Shown in pieces: positions 48,300-57,165 of a DNA stretch of 64,000 bases. The translations under genes were made by a program, and so were the position numbers. Source of the stretch: an uncultured Roseibium sp. (GTDB lineage: Bacteria > Pseudomonadota > Alphaproteobacteria > Rhizobiales > Stappiaceae); NCBI RefSeq assembly GCF_947494555.1, contig NZ_CANLVF010000002.1, forward strand, positions 806,001 through 870,000. The letters are read 5' to 3'. The notes below the pieces were generated by a model. The model did no database searches, was not told where the DNA came from, and saw nothing but the letters and a program-made list of their open reading frames with translations. The stretch's first letter is position 1. Each line of letters opens with the position of its first letter.

Positions 48300-49148
48300 T
48301 CAATGCGCCCGGCCGGAGCCGACGAGTTTGCCACGCAGGTAGGACGAGACCTGGTCGATCATCATGATGGTGCAGAACAGAAGCACGAAGATTGCAGCGG
48401 TCTCATCCCCTGCCCCTTGCCCCCAGCCGATCGTACGGCGCAGTTCCTGTCCGATGCCGCCCGCGCCGACAAAGCCGAGAATGGCAGATGCCCGGACGTT
48501 GATTTCCAGGCGCAGCAGAAAGTAGCTCAGATAGTTCGGTGCGACCTGCGGCATCACGGCATAGCGGATACGTTGCAGCCAGCTGGCCCCACAGGCAGAC
48601 AACCCCTCGATCGGCTTTCGGTCTATGTTTTCATTGACCTCGGAAAAGAGTTTTCCAAGAGCGCCTGCCGTATGGATTGCGACCGCGATCATCGCTGGAA
48701 CCGGGCTGGACCCAAGAACGAAAATCAGGAACAGCGCGATGATCAGCTCGGGAAAGGCCCTTGTGATGTCCATGATGCGGCGGACGACCGGGATGAGAGG
48801 TCCCCAGCTGTCAACGTTGCGTGTCGAGGCCATCGCAAGCACAACCGCCATCGCACCACCCAGAAGCGTTGCCACCGCGGCGATATTCAGCGTCTCCAGC
48901 ATTGCCGGGGCAAAGGTCAAAATGAGGCCGAAAAAAGCGGGCCCTGCCTGCCAGGCTTCGGCGACAATTTCACCAGGATAGTCGAAAAATTTCGAGAGCC
49001 CCTGCAGGAAGCCGCCGGAATTCATCTCGTTGGATTTCGAAAACCCGGAAACAAGCACCGCGACGACCAGCAGCAACCCGATCAACGAGTACAGCTGGCG
49101 GCGCTTGCGCAGCGTCAGGATTTCCTGTTCGAGAGCGGCAACGGCCAT
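48300..49148 (-). CDS. phnE: Phosphonate ABC transporter permease, first subunit
   Basis: 282 residues with six or so helices. EVNENIDRKPIEGLSACGASWLQRIRYAVMPQ is the EAA-type coupling loop, closely parallel to that of the second permease, so the two form a heterodimer. GFVGAGGIGQELRRTIGW is the conserved PhnE C-terminal stretch. Start ATG gives MAVAALEQEIL. 228 bp separate it from the hairpin-bearing end of phnD. Confidence 0.92.
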   Translation of the reverse strand: MAVAALEQEILTLRKRRQLYSLIGLLLVVAVLVSGFSKSNEMNSGGFLQGLSKFFDYPGEIVAEAWQAGPAFFGLILTFAPAMLETLNIAAVATLLGGAMAVVLAMASTRNVDSWGPLIPVVRRIMDITRAFPELIIALFLIFVLGSSPVPAMIAVAIHTAGALGKLFSEVNENIDRKPIEGLSACGASWLQRIRYAVMPQVAPNYLSYFLLRLEINVRASAILGFVGAGGIGQELRRTIGWGQGAGDETAAIFVLLFCTIMMIDQVSSYLRGKLVGSGRAH

Positions 49149-49376
49149 GTTCGAGGAACCTTCTGTGATAAAATCTGGCGTATCAGCGACGGAAAGCTGC
49201 CTGGATAGTTCGTGGTCTTGTCACCCAAGCCCCCACATGCGCAGGTCTGGGCTGCAGCAAGGACCCGGGAGGCACAGCCTGACGGACTATGTTGCCAGCT
49301 CAATCCTGTGGGTGATTGATCCGGCCGCCCGCGCTTTGCTTCAACCGGGATGCCAATCAGCATCGCGCTGCAAGCT

Positions 49377-49403
49377 GACACGGGCCGGCATCCGGCCCGT
49401 GTC
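49377..49403 (-). promoter_or_regulatory. Intercistronic hairpin between phnD and phnE1
   Basis: A perfect 12-bp stem, GACACGGGCCGG with CCGGCCCGTGTC, around a 3-base loop, 17 bp after the phnD stop. There is no T run on the minus strand, so it looks like an mRNA-stabilising or partial-attenuation element that would keep phnD mRNA higher than phnE, as in other binding-protein operons. Confidence 0.7.
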
Positions 49404-49419
49404 CGCGTTGAGTTGAACC

Positions 49420-50337
49420 TTAGTTCTTGTTCTTGGCCTTCCGGGCCTCAACGATGTTCACGTAAGCTTCGTGTGTGATAGGCATGAAGCCCTTGGTCTC
49501 ACCGGCAGCGATGTTGTAAGCGCAATCCGGATCGATGGAGTTCAGGGACGCGACCAGACCGGTCATTTTGATTTTGACGTCTTCCGGCAGTTTTTTGGAC
49601 AGAACAATCGGCCCTTCCGGGATCACCGGGGATTGCCAGATCTGACGCAGCTCGGTCATGTCGACGAGGCCTGCGTCGGAAGCCTTGCGCAGAGCGCCGG
49701 AGTTGTACCCGTCTTCCCATTCGCCAAGACCGTCGGCCCAAGTCACACCCGCGTCGATATCACCGTTGGATACGGCAACGATTGTCTGCTCGTGACCGCC
49801 AGTGAAGACGACGTCGCCGAAATAATCGCCAGCTTCCATCGAGTAGCCTTCCTGCGGGATGGCGATGGACGGGATCAGGTAGCCAGACGTGGAGTTCGGA
49901 TCACCAAACCCGAAGACCTTGCCCTTCATGTCTTCCAGCGAGTTGATTTCGCTGTCATTGCGGGCAAAACCGATGGAGTAGTAGCCGTAGCCGCCGTCAA
50001 CATTGACCTTGACCAGAACCGGGTCAACCGCTTCAGGGTCAGTCAGGTATACCTTGGCGTAGCTGGAGGCACCGAGCCAGGCAAGATCGAGGCTGCCACC
50101 GAGCAGACCTTCGATCACACCGTTATAGTCGGCCGGTGCGAAAAGCTTGACCGGAACGCCGAGCAGATCGGCGGTTTTCTGCTCAAGGCACTCATAAGCG
50201 CGCAAGCGGTCGGATGCATTTTCACCGCCAAGGATACCGATACGGAACTCGGTAATCTCTTCTGCGCCGGCAACGGACGCATTCAGAGCGATCATGCTGA
50301 CAGCAGCGAGCGCAGCAACTTTGGAAACGATTTTCAT
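49420..50337 (-). CDS. phnD: Phosphonate ABC transporter substrate-binding protein
   Basis: 305 residues from the ATG at 50337 (MKIVSKVAALAAVS), with GGGGAG 9 bases upstream; a GTG at 50346 is less well spaced. Signal peptide cleaved near AGA-EE. EFRIGILGGENASDRLRAYECLEQ is the PhnD N-terminus, and LGASSYAKVYL and FGDPNSTSGYLIPS form the oxyanion-binding pocket of phosphonate-binding proteins. It delivers phosphonates, and possibly phosphite, to PhnE. The 55-bp spacer separates it from phnC. Confidence 0.93.
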   Translation of the reverse strand: MKIVSKVAALAAVSMIALNASVAGAEEITEFRIGILGGENASDRLRAYECLEQKTADLLGVPVKLFAPADYNGVIEGLLGGSLDLAWLGASSYAKVYLTDPEAVDPVLVKVNVDGGYGYYSIGFARNDSEINSLEDMKGKVFGFGDPNSTSGYLIPSIAIPQEGYSMEAGDYFGDVVFTGGHEQTIVAVSNGDIDAGVTWADGLGEWEDGYNSGALRKASDAGLVDMTELRQIWQSPVIPEGPIVLSKKLPEDVKIKMTGLVASLNSIDPDCAYNIAAGETKGFMPITHEAYVNIVEARKAKNKN

Positions 50338-50392
50338 TTGGGACACTCCCCGAGGGTCTGAAACAGATGACGTTTAAAGGTGCGCAGGCGGA

Positions 50393-51226
50393 CTAGACCG
50401 CTGCTGCCGCCGGGGTCATCGCACCGGCGGATTCCTGGGTGCCGGCTCGGCCGGCATCGATGGCAGTGGATGTCGCTGCCTCGTTGAAACTCTCGTCAGC
50501 GCCGTAGATCTCGCGGGCGGCACTTGTGGTGAGAGCTTCCGGTTTGCCGTCAAAAACGATGAAACCGTCCCGCATTCCGATCACCCGGTCGCAATAGGTT
50601 CTTGCGGTGTCGAGTGTGTGCAGGTTGCAGATCACGACTTTATTGTCGCGTTCGTGAATCTCGCGCAGCGCGTCCATGACGATTTTCGCGTTCATGGGGT
50701 CAAGCGAGGCAATCGGCTCGTCGGCAAGGATCATGTGTGGCTGCTGCATCAAGGCGCGCGCGATCGCGACACGTTGCTGCTGTCCGCCTGACAACTCCTC
50801 GGCGCGTTTGGTCGCTTCCTGCACGATGCCGAGGCGATCGAGCGCGGCGAGCGCATCGGCGACATCGGACGCACTGAATATGTTGAAGAGGCTCTTGAGC
50901 GTGCCGTGACCATTCAAGCGGCCCAGCATCACGTTGGTCGCCACGTCAAGGCGCGGCACCAGATTGAACTGCTGAAACACCATGGCGCAATCGCGCTGCC
51001 AGCGGCGCATCATTGCACCTTTCAATCGCAGAATGTCGCGGCCTTCGAACAGGATCTCGCCGCCAGAGGCCGGGGTCAGCCTGTTGATCATCCGCAACAA
51101 GGTCGACTTGCCGGCACCAGAGCGCCCGATAATGCCGACCATTTGCGGTTCATCGATATTAAAACTGACTTTGTTTACCGCAGTCCGCGATCCGAAAACC
51201 TTGGTGACGTTCTGAAACTGAATCAC
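50393..51226 (-). CDS. phnC: Phosphonate ABC transporter ATP-binding protein
   Basis: 277 residues, first gene of the minus-strand operon. Walker [13 protein letters not shown] (34-45), signature [15 protein letters not shown], Walker [13 protein letters not shown] and the H-loop CNLHTLDTA are intact. A C-terminal tail of about 30 residues ([14 protein letters not shown]) is poorly conserved. Two Pho-box-like sites lie upstream, consistent with PhoB control under phosphate limitation. Confidence 0.94.
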   Translation of the reverse strand: MIQFQNVTKVFGSRTAVNKVSFNIDEPQMVGIIGRSGAGKSTLLRMINRLTPASGGEILFEGRDILRLKGAMMRRWQRDCAMVFQQFNLVPRLDVATNVMLGRLNGHGTLKSLFNIFSASDVADALAALDRLGIVQEATKRAEELSGGQQQRVAIARALMQQPHMILADEPIASLDPMNAKIVMDALREIHERDNKVVICNLHTLDTARTYCDRVIGMRDGFIVFDGKPEALTTSAAREIYGADESFNEAATSTAIDAGRAGTQESAGAMTPAAAAV

Positions 51227-51280
51227 GCGTTAGCCCTGTCCTTCTTGTCTTAAGCGCACGGGGGACAGAGCCACTGATCG

Positions 51281-51298
51281 ATTACAAACACATGACAG
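51281..51298 (-). promoter_or_regulatory. Putative PHO box upstream of phnC
   Basis: On the minus strand CTGTCATGTGTTTGTAAT: the first half-site matches CTGTCAT fully, the second (TTGTAAT) at 5 of 7. Position 55 bp before phnC suits PhoB activation. Confidence 0.5.
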
Positions 51299-51324
51299 GT
51301 TTTTAACGGTGAGGCTAAAAATTT

Positions 51325-51342
51325 ATGTCAATTCAATGACAT
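51325..51342. promoter_or_regulatory. Second PHO-box-like element or palindrome
   Basis: ATGTCA-N6-TGACAT is a perfect inverted repeat. Read on the minus strand ATGTCAT-TGAA-TTGACAT also resembles tandem PhoB half-sites (6 of 7 and 5 of 7). Central in the divergent region, it may serve both directions. Confidence 0.42.
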
Positions 51343-51618
51343 ACTAGCCGCCCCGCTTTTTCTGAATTAGCTGGATAACTAAATTTCCGCCGCTTTGTAA
51401 AAGCACTGCGGTATTCGAACAGCACTACTTTTACGCCTAATCATCGGAATATTCGCGGCAACGTTGTTCGGCTGATCGCTCGGTTTTGAATCAAATATGG
51501 GTCGCTCGACAAAGCAAAAAGATTGAATCCGTCACACCACTGTTATCAAACCTTCACGAACACGACCGGCGTCCCCGCTAAAACACAGCTCCCAAAATCG
51601 ACAACAGATGGACTCACC

Positions 51619-52245
51619 ATGTCTGCGCCAACACAAAAGTCTTCGCTTACCGAGGCTCCGAACATTCACCCGGACGCAAAGGTTTTAAACTGCGACCTCG
51701 GCATCTGGACGGAGGTAGGCGCGCGAACCGAGATGCGCGAAAGCCAGATGGGAGACTATTCCTATATCGTTCAGGAAGGTGACGTCGTCTGGTCAACGAT
51801 CGGCAAGTTCTGCTCCATTGCCCGCCGCGTGCGCATAAATCCGGGGAATCACGCCACCTGGCGCGCGTCTCAGCATCATTTCACCTATCGTGCAGCCGCC
51901 TACGACCTTGGTGAGGACGACACTGAGTTTTTTCAGTGGCGCAAGGATGACTGGGTCACCATCGGACACGATGTCTGGATCGGACATAACGCCACCGTGC
52001 TCGCCGGTGTTACCATCGGCACCGGTGCCATTGTCGCAGCCGGCGCGGTCGTCACCAAAGACGTTCCGCCTTACACCGTGGTCGGCGGTGTGGCGGCCAA
52101 GACGCTTAAGCGCAGGTTCACCGAAAAACAGGAAGAAGCCCTGATTGAAATCTCCTGGTGGGACTGGCCTCACACGCAATTGCGCGAAAGATTGCCTGAC
52201 TTCAGAAACCTGCCGATTGATGCCTTTATTGAAAAATATCGATAG
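51619..52245 (+). CDS. Hexapeptide-repeat acetyltransferase of the phosphonate-metabolism type
   Basis: 208 residues from the ATG at 51619 ([10 protein letters not shown]). Left-handed beta-helix: imperfect [LIV]-G-x4 repeats run through [33 protein letters not shown] (about 112-150). The [22 protein letters not shown] and [11 protein letters not shown] segments match the family found within phosphonate (phn) gene clusters. It probably acetylates an aminophosphonate or an antibiotic-like amine. It is divergent from phnCDE, so likely under the same PhoB control. Confidence 0.85.
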   Translation: MSAPTQKSSLTEAPNIHPDAKVLNCDLGIWTEVGARTEMRESQMGDYSYIVQEGDVVWSTIGKFCSIARRVRINPGNHATWRASQHHFTYRAAAYDLGEDDTEFFQWRKDDWVTIGHDVWIGHNATVLAGVTIGTGAIVAAGAVVTKDVPPYTVVGGVAAKTLKRRFTEKQEEALIEISWWDWPHTQLRERLPDFRNLPIDAFIEKYR

Positions 52246-52325
52246 GTGTATTCGACAAAACCCCTATTGAGTTCTGCCACTATCGAGTGCTTTGGTGTTG
52301 CAAAGGCAACCTGGGAGCCGTTGGT

Positions 52326-52763
52326 ATGGTGGAGCGACATGCATCTTGCAGATGCGGGCAACTCAATGTGGTCTGCACAGGAGAACCCGTGCGTGTTTCG
52401 GCCTGCCATTGTCTTGAATGTCAAAAGCGAACCGGCAGTGCCTTTGGTCTGCAGGCGCGCTGGCCCGACGATCAGGTGGCGCTCTCCGGAAACTATTCGG
52501 AGTGGAAGCGGGATTGCGACAGCGGGCACGTCGCGACCTATCGGTTTTGTCCGGTTTGTGGATCGACACTTGCCTTCGTGATCGAAGGCTGGCCCGGTGT
52601 CATCGCCGTCCCGGTTGGTTCCTTCGCGGATCCGGATTTTCCAAGACCACGATTTTCCGTTTACGAACACCGCAAACATGACTGGGTTTCCATAGAAGGC
52701 GACAATGTCGAGCACTCATCCGATCCTTCGATCGCTTTTACGCAAGGCGAACTGAGAAAATGA
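52326..52763 (+). CDS. GFA family zinc protein (glutathione-dependent formaldehyde-activating fold)
   Basis: 145 residues from the ATG at 52326. Zinc-binding cysteines are visible: C8 and C10 (CRCG), C27, C29 and C32 (CHCLEC), C75 and C78 (CPVCGS). The family includes Gfa, which speeds glutathione-formaldehyde adduct formation, but most small members are uncharacterised, so formaldehyde activity should not be assumed. Its TGA overlaps the VOC gene start by 4 bp. Confidence 0.88.
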   Translation: MVERHASCRCGQLNVVCTGEPVRVSACHCLECQKRTGSAFGLQARWPDDQVALSGNYSEWKRDCDSGHVATYRFCPVCGSTLAFVIEGWPGVIAVPVGSFADPDFPRPRFSVYEHRKHDWVSIEGDNVEHSSDPSIAFTQGELRK

Positions 52764-53170
52764 GCGCAACGGAAGGACTGGCGGCGCCGAATCAAAGCCA
52801 AGCGCCGAACCTTGGCATCAATCGGATCATTCTCTACGTTCGAGACGTGGAAATGAGCGCTTCCTTTTATGCGTTCTTTTTCGGCTTCAAGGTGATGACG
52901 ACACCGAAAGACAGGCTCACCGAGCTCTTCATGGAAGACGGCGGCGTCCGGCTTCTGCTTCACAAGGCCGGAAAGGCCCAGAAACTCGGGCAGGTTTCCC
53001 TAAAGCTTGTCTTTGATGTGGAAGACGTCTGCGCTTTCAGCAGCGCTTGCGCTGACAAAGGTCTGAAGTTCGGGACAATCCACCAGGCAGACGGTTATGA
53101 GTTTGCCAACGCAAAGGATCCGGACGGCAATGCCATCCAGATTTCCAGCCGGGCTTTCAAGACGCCGTGA
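52760..53170 (+). CDS. VOC (glyoxalase/bleomycin resistance) family protein
   Basis: 136 residues. One full vicinal-oxygen-chelate unit: GINRIILYVRDVEMSASFYAFFFGF at the front and DPDGNAIQIS at the end, the latter carrying a probable metal ligand region. Members are lyases, dioxygenases or resistance proteins; the substrate cannot be told. It is translationally coupled to the GFA gene, which suggests a joint detoxification task. Confidence 0.85.
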   Translation: MSATEGLAAPNQSQAPNLGINRIILYVRDVEMSASFYAFFFGFKVMTTPKDRLTELFMEDGGVRLLLHKAGKAQKLGQVSLKLVFDVEDVCAFSSACADKGLKFGTIHQADGYEFANAKDPDGNAIQISSRAFKTP

Positions 53171-53229
53171 ATTGCGTCCAAGTGCCGTCCCCTAAATCCG
53201 CCACCTGATGCACTCCCATGGCCCAATGA

Positions 53230-53250
53230 ATGGCGCTATGATAGCGCCAT
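53230..53250. promoter_or_regulatory. 21-bp palindrome covering the start codon of the XRE regulator
   Basis: Ten-base arms ATGGCGCTAT and ATAGCGCCAT flank a single G. The right arm includes the first two bases of the start codon. TATGAT inside (53237-53242) could be a -10 box, which would give a leaderless transcript beginning at the ATG. No ribosome-binding site is visible. A self-repression operator is likely. Confidence 0.65.
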
Positions 53251-53821
53251 GACGGAAGAGACCGCAGTATTACAATCCAGCCTTGGCCCTTCCCTGCGCA
53301 GATGGAGGGTCCTGAATCGCTTAAAACAAGAAGCACTCGCAGCAGATCTGGGTGTTTCGCAGAGCCGGATTTCGAGATGGGAAGGCGGCGTCTTGGAACC
53401 GGACGAAGCAGATCGGCGCAAGATCACGCGCCTTTTGCAGGCGCGCCCGGAAACCGCTTCCGACCGGGCTCTGCTGGAGCTTGTTTCGTGCGCCTCAACA
53501 CCTGTGCATCTGGTGTGCGACCTTACCCATCGCCTGCTTGCCGTTTCTCCAGCGCGCACCCGGCTTTGGCATGTGCCGGTCGCCGACCTGATGGACAAAC
53601 CTTTGTGGCGCTTCGCATCGCACAGTATTCGCGAAGTTGAGCACAAGCTTGAGGACAAAGGCTGGTTTGAGCCGCTTGGACCGGACATTGTGTACCAGAC
53701 CGAGCGCGCCGACTTTGCGGAACTCACCATTCCGCAGAGCCGGATCCGGATATCACGTCTTGCGCTTTCCGATGGCCGGTATGCACGCCTGGTGCGTGAC
53801 GACACGGTAACCGCCGAATAA
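53249..53821 (+). CDS. XRE-family helix-turn-helix regulator with C-terminal sensor-like domain
   Basis: 190 residues. An HTH_3 domain (about 10-65: LRRWRVLNRLKQEALAADLGVSQSRISRWE) is followed by a PAS-like or otherwise unrecognised domain of about 110 residues (STPVHLVCDLTHRLLAVSPARTRLWH). The ligand is unknown. The start ATG is inside a near-perfect palindrome. It stands between the GFA/VOC pair and the HD hydrolase gene, which begins 48 bp downstream. Confidence 0.85.
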   Translation: MTEETAVLQSSLGPSLRRWRVLNRLKQEALAADLGVSQSRISRWEGGVLEPDEADRRKITRLLQARPETASDRALLELVSCASTPVHLVCDLTHRLLAVSPARTRLWHVPVADLMDKPLWRFASHSIREVEHKLEDKGWFEPLGPDIVYQTERADFAELTIPQSRIRISRLALSDGRYARLVRDDTVTAE

Positions 53822-53869
53822 AATATTCGGACCGTCGCATTCCTCCATCAGATCGCTAGTATCTGCACC

Positions 53870-54490
53870 ATGACCAAAAGCGATCTTGCAACCACACCGG
53901 CAGCCATTCCCCATCAAAGGCTGGAAGGCATCCTCGCTTTCCTGCAGGAAAGCGAGAAACTCAAAGACACACTGCGTTCCGGCACAACACGCCAGGGACG
54001 ACCGGAAAGCACAGCCGAACACAGCTGGCGGCTCTCGCTCATGGTGCTCTTGTTCGAAAGAGAACTGGCCGGCATCGACCTCCTGAAGCTGGTCAAACTG
54101 TGTCTGGTACATGATCTGGGAGAAGCGATATCAGGCGACGTCCCTGCCCCATTGCAACAAGAAGGCGATGATCGCGAGGAACGCGAGCGCCGGGACTTTC
54201 TGATCCTTTGCCGTGAACTCCCCGACGAAATCGGCCAAGACCTGCTGGCGCTCTGGGACGAATATGCACAGGCGGAAACACCGGAGGCGCAGCTTGCCAA
54301 GGCTTTTGACAAGCTCGAGACGATTTTACAGCATCAGCTTATGCCTCCCCAAAGTGTCGAATTTCACGAGTTCAACATGACCTACGGGCGTTCACGCACC
54401 GATGTGTCCGCCCTGACATCGCAGATCCGGGACTATGTCGACAGAAACACGCAGGACATCATTTCAGCCTTAAATGACGGGGCTGCCTGA
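53870..54490 (+). CDS. HD-domain hydrolase, YfbR/HDDC2-like
   Basis: 206 residues. The metal-binding H...HD...D pattern reads TAEHSWRLSLMVLLF, then CLVHDLGEAISGDVP, and later AKAFDKLETILQHQ. This arrangement is that of 5'-deoxyribonucleotidases such as YfbR and HDDC2. It probably removes phosphate from nucleoside monophosphates. It is in line with the XRE regulator, perhaps one transcript. Confidence 0.87.
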   Translation: MTKSDLATTPAAIPHQRLEGILAFLQESEKLKDTLRSGTTRQGRPESTAEHSWRLSLMVLLFERELAGIDLLKLVKLCLVHDLGEAISGDVPAPLQQEGDDREERERRDFLILCRELPDEIGQDLLALWDEYAQAETPEAQLAKAFDKLETILQHQLMPPQSVEFHEFNMTYGRSRTDVSALTSQIRDYVDRNTQDIISALNDGAA

Positions 54491-54620
54491 CATACGAAGC
54501 CGGAAGCGCCGGGCGAGAGCGAACCCGTGTTGGCGTGTCTGCCTCTTGCTATGGCAGCGCCGGGTGCTCTAGCATCCGGTACCATCGTCAGTCGGCGGTA
54601 CGCAACAGAGGAAATCGGCC

Positions 54621-54986
54621 ATGTACACGATCCTCCCCCGCAGCAACGGTCCGGTTCTCGGTGTCGAGATCACGGGCAAGATCGGCATCGAGCAGGAAAA
54701 GAAACTCATTGCCGCAGCAGAGGACCTGATCGAAAAACACGACAAAATCAGCGTCCTCATTGTGCTTGGCGATCACGCGTTCATGTCGATCGAAGCCGCA
54801 ACGGCCGACGTCAAATGGGCGTTGACCCACATGGCGCATCTGCACAAGGTGGCCATCGTAGCAGACAGTAAATTAATCGCTGCGCTTGTCGCCATTGACG
54901 CAACTTTCGCCAAATTGGCCGGGATACACGAAATGCATTTCGCGACCGACGAAATTGAAACAGCCTGGCATTGGATTGAAAGCTGA
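54621..54986 (+). CDS. STAS/SpoIIAA-like (SEC14-type) small protein
   Basis: 121 residues. MYTILPRSNGPVLGVEITGKIG followed by alternating strands and helices (ISVLIVLGDHAFMSIEAATADVKWAL) matches the SpoIIAA-like family, a CRAL-TRIO/STAS-like fold of unknown function. No phosphorylatable serine motif is clear. It is single and 130 bp after the HD gene. Confidence 0.75.
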   Translation: MYTILPRSNGPVLGVEITGKIGIEQEKKLIAAAEDLIEKHDKISVLIVLGDHAFMSIEAATADVKWALTHMAHLHKVAIVADSKLIAALVAIDATFAKLAGIHEMHFATDEIETAWHWIES

Positions 54987-55058
54987 GGATCGCCTGTTCG
55001 CTCGTTTACGGAGACGACAGGCAGATCCTGAATGCGTGCCAACCGAAGACCTCGCTTT

Positions 55059-56174
55059 TCAGCACTGTGTCAGCTTCTTTCTCAAAACGACGGTCAGAAC
55101 ACGTTTGCGCTCGATGTGGCGCCGGTATGGTCCGGCAAGAACGTCGCTGAGGATTGCTCTTTCCATGCGGGAGAAGAATTCCTCGGAAAGCAGCCGAAGT
55201 TCTTCCGGCGACTGCGCGCACCGGCGAAAGACGTTTTCCTCGAGCGTGGTCTGAAGAATAGGACGATCGGATAGCATTTTCTTTCGCGCATAGACCTCCG
55301 GCTGATCCAGGAAGCGGGCGTATGGATCGCTTTCTTCGCGTGAGCGCGATCTCACCTGAACAAGTTCTATGTCGCAGCTCGCAGCCAGTTCCTCGTTCTG
55401 CAGGATCGCTTGTCTGGCGTCTTCCTTGGTGAGGTACCAGACCGGAAAGAGAAAGTTGTTCAGGAAAACCTGATCCAGTATCCCGTCGGCCACCATGTCC
55501 TGGAGAACTTCCCTGGTAAAGGGAACCACCACGTTGTTTGAGGGAACGATCCCGTTTGGTGCCGTTTCCGCTGAGGACGACCCCAAGGTCGAAACGAGCA
55601 AGCTGCCTCCAGGAACGAGTTCATTGACGCGTTTCTTGACGAAGAGGGCAAAGTCGGCCATCGCGACCTGCCTCAAGCGCTGATATTGATGCGCTTGCAG
55701 ATCGGAAAACCAAAAAGCGTTCTGAGACTGCAGATAGACCGGATTGCGAAGCCAGTGCGTGGCAAAAAAGGAGATTGCCAACGAGACGGATTCGCCGGAC
55801 AGCATCTGGTTGTAAAAGTCACCGGCCAGCATTTCGATCTGCGGCACATTGTGACCGGAAACCAGTCCCTGTTGCCCGAACACCGTTTCGCGCAGCACGC
55901 CCCAGTCGTTGCCTGGAAGGTCTGCGAAACACGCCGATAGCTGTTTCCTCGGAGCCTCGCCGGCCCAGGTCTCCAATACCGGACGAACAGCCTTCAAGCT
56001 GCACAGTCCCGGACCACAGCCGAAATCAGCCACTTTTGGCGTTTCGGCAATATTGAATGTGCGAAGCGCGAGCTCGCGAAGCAACTCGCCGTGCTCGTCG
56101 ATGTCTTTCAGGCGATGTGCTGAATTTTCGTTATAATCTTCAAGCGCACTTGTCGCGGCAGCATAGGTTACCAT
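55059..56174 (-). CDS. SABATH-type carboxyl methyltransferase homologue
   Basis: 371 residues. The pattern fits the SABATH family (plant salicylate/jasmonate carboxyl methyltransferases), rare in bacteria: SAM motif VADFGCGPG (48-56), FADLPGND (83-90), LAGDFYNQML (116-125, cf. PGSFYGRLF) and SFFATHWLRNP (135-145, cf. SYSLHWLS). ENSAHRLKDIDEHGELL at the start is also similar to that family's N-terminus. It should O-methylate a small carboxylate, using SAM. It follows the amidotransferase gene by 188 bp on the same strand. Confidence 0.75.
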   Translation of the reverse strand: MVTYAAATSALEDYNENSAHRLKDIDEHGELLRELALRTFNIAETPKVADFGCGPGLCSLKAVRPVLETWAGEAPRKQLSACFADLPGNDWGVLRETVFGQQGLVSGHNVPQIEMLAGDFYNQMLSGESVSLAISFFATHWLRNPVYLQSQNAFWFSDLQAHQYQRLRQVAMADFALFVKKRVNELVPGGSLLVSTLGSSSAETAPNGIVPSNNVVVPFTREVLQDMVADGILDQVFLNNFLFPVWYLTKEDARQAILQNEELAASCDIELVQVRSRSREESDPYARFLDQPEVYARKKMLSDRPILQTTLEENVFRRCAQSPEELRLLSEEFFSRMERAILSDVLAGPYRRHIERKRVLTVVLRKKLTQC

Positions 56175-56362
56175 CCCGACTATTCTCCATATGTCTCATG
56201 ACAATCTGTCCCTGCGGAGAATTTGGGTATGGTTTGCCAACGTACAAATTAAGGCTTTGTAATCTTTACGTTAAGCTACGGAACCTGCTGCAAAGGCCGG
56301 GCTCAGCAGTCCGCATTTGCCACACCGGATGACGGGGGGCTTTGGTCCGGGAATGGTTGGAC

Positions 56363-57151
56363 TCAGGCTTCAGCAAGCTCTTCGCGGCTGTGAAATGCGA
56401 GGGTTGTCACGCGTCCGTCCCGGACTTCGATCATGTGGCCCTGCGGCACTTCAACCCAGCGATCGGAGGCCTCGTCCAAGGGTTCTGAGACAACCATGAC
56501 GCCGTCCGGAAATTCACGAAAATAAAGCGTCGGGGCAAAGTTGTCGGACGCGTAGCGCGCAGCATAGAGCGTCTTTCCGTCCGACCAGGCCGACGCAAAG
56601 CGCATGTTCGGCGTGACCCCTGCGTACCGAGACAGCGCCTCTGCTTCGTGAACCGCACGCGCCATTGCCGCTCGCGGATGCAATTTCAGACCATAGGCAA
56701 GCGCTATCAGAAACAGGCACTCGCTGTCTGTCCCGCCCATGCGATGCCTGTAGAGGTCATCGGGGATCATATTGTCGAGGCGCCGGCGGACCTTGTCATA
56801 TCCCCCGACCTGGCCGTTGTGCATGAATGCCCAGCGCTCATGCGTGAAAGGATGGCAATTGTCCCGCGTCGTCGCAGTTCCGGTTGAGGCGCGCACATGC
56901 GCCAGAAAGTGTCCGGACCGGATGTGCCGCGCGATTTGAAGGAGGTTCGGATCTGACCAGGCAGGACGGACATCCTTGTAAAGGCAGGGTGTCTCCCGGT
57001 CACCGTACCAGGCAACCCCGAAGCCGTCGGCGTTGACCGCGGTTTTGCAGGATAGCGCATTCCGGCTTTGATCAATCAGGGAGTGCGCCGGATCGCAGAT
57101 CACCTCTTCCAGATATCTTGGAGCTCCGCTCCAGGCTGCCCAGCGGCACAT
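56363..57151 (-). CDS. Class II glutamine amidotransferase (YafJ/EgtC-like)
   Basis: 262 residues. The N-terminal nucleophile is Cys2 (MCRWAAWSG), with NADGFGVAWYG, HVRASTGTATTRDNCHPF and FMHNGQVGG forming the Ntn-type amidase site. Bacterial relatives include the EgtC hydrolase of ergothioneine synthesis and Dug3-like glutathione-degrading proteins. It probably hydrolyses a gamma-glutamyl amide. It lies 14 bp after the class V PLP gene, so the two are almost certainly cotranscribed. Confidence 0.88.
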   Translation of the reverse strand: MCRWAAWSGAPRYLEEVICDPAHSLIDQSRNALSCKTAVNADGFGVAWYGDRETPCLYKDVRPAWSDPNLLQIARHIRSGHFLAHVRASTGTATTRDNCHPFTHERWAFMHNGQVGGYDKVRRRLDNMIPDDLYRHRMGGTDSECLFLIALAYGLKLHPRAAMARAVHEAEALSRYAGVTPNMRFASAWSDGKTLYAARYASDNFAPTLYFREFPDGVMVVSEPLDEASDRWVEVPQGHMIEVRDGRVTTLAFHSREELAEA

Positions 57152-57165
57152 ATTGAAATACCTTC

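Larger units (their letters stand above)
51227..51618. other. Divergent regulatory region between phnC and the phosphonate-type acetyltransferase gene
   Basis: There is no gene. AT-rich core around 51300-51440. The two PHO-box-like elements at 51281-51298 and 51325-51342 lie within it, 55 and 99 bp from the phnC start. Confidence 0.55.

Noticed and set aside
49115..49381. Possible short gene between phnD and phnE1 on the minus strand
   Set aside because: It overlaps the phnE1 start and the 3' hairpin of phnD, has no signal or motif, and is better explained as an untranslated spacer.
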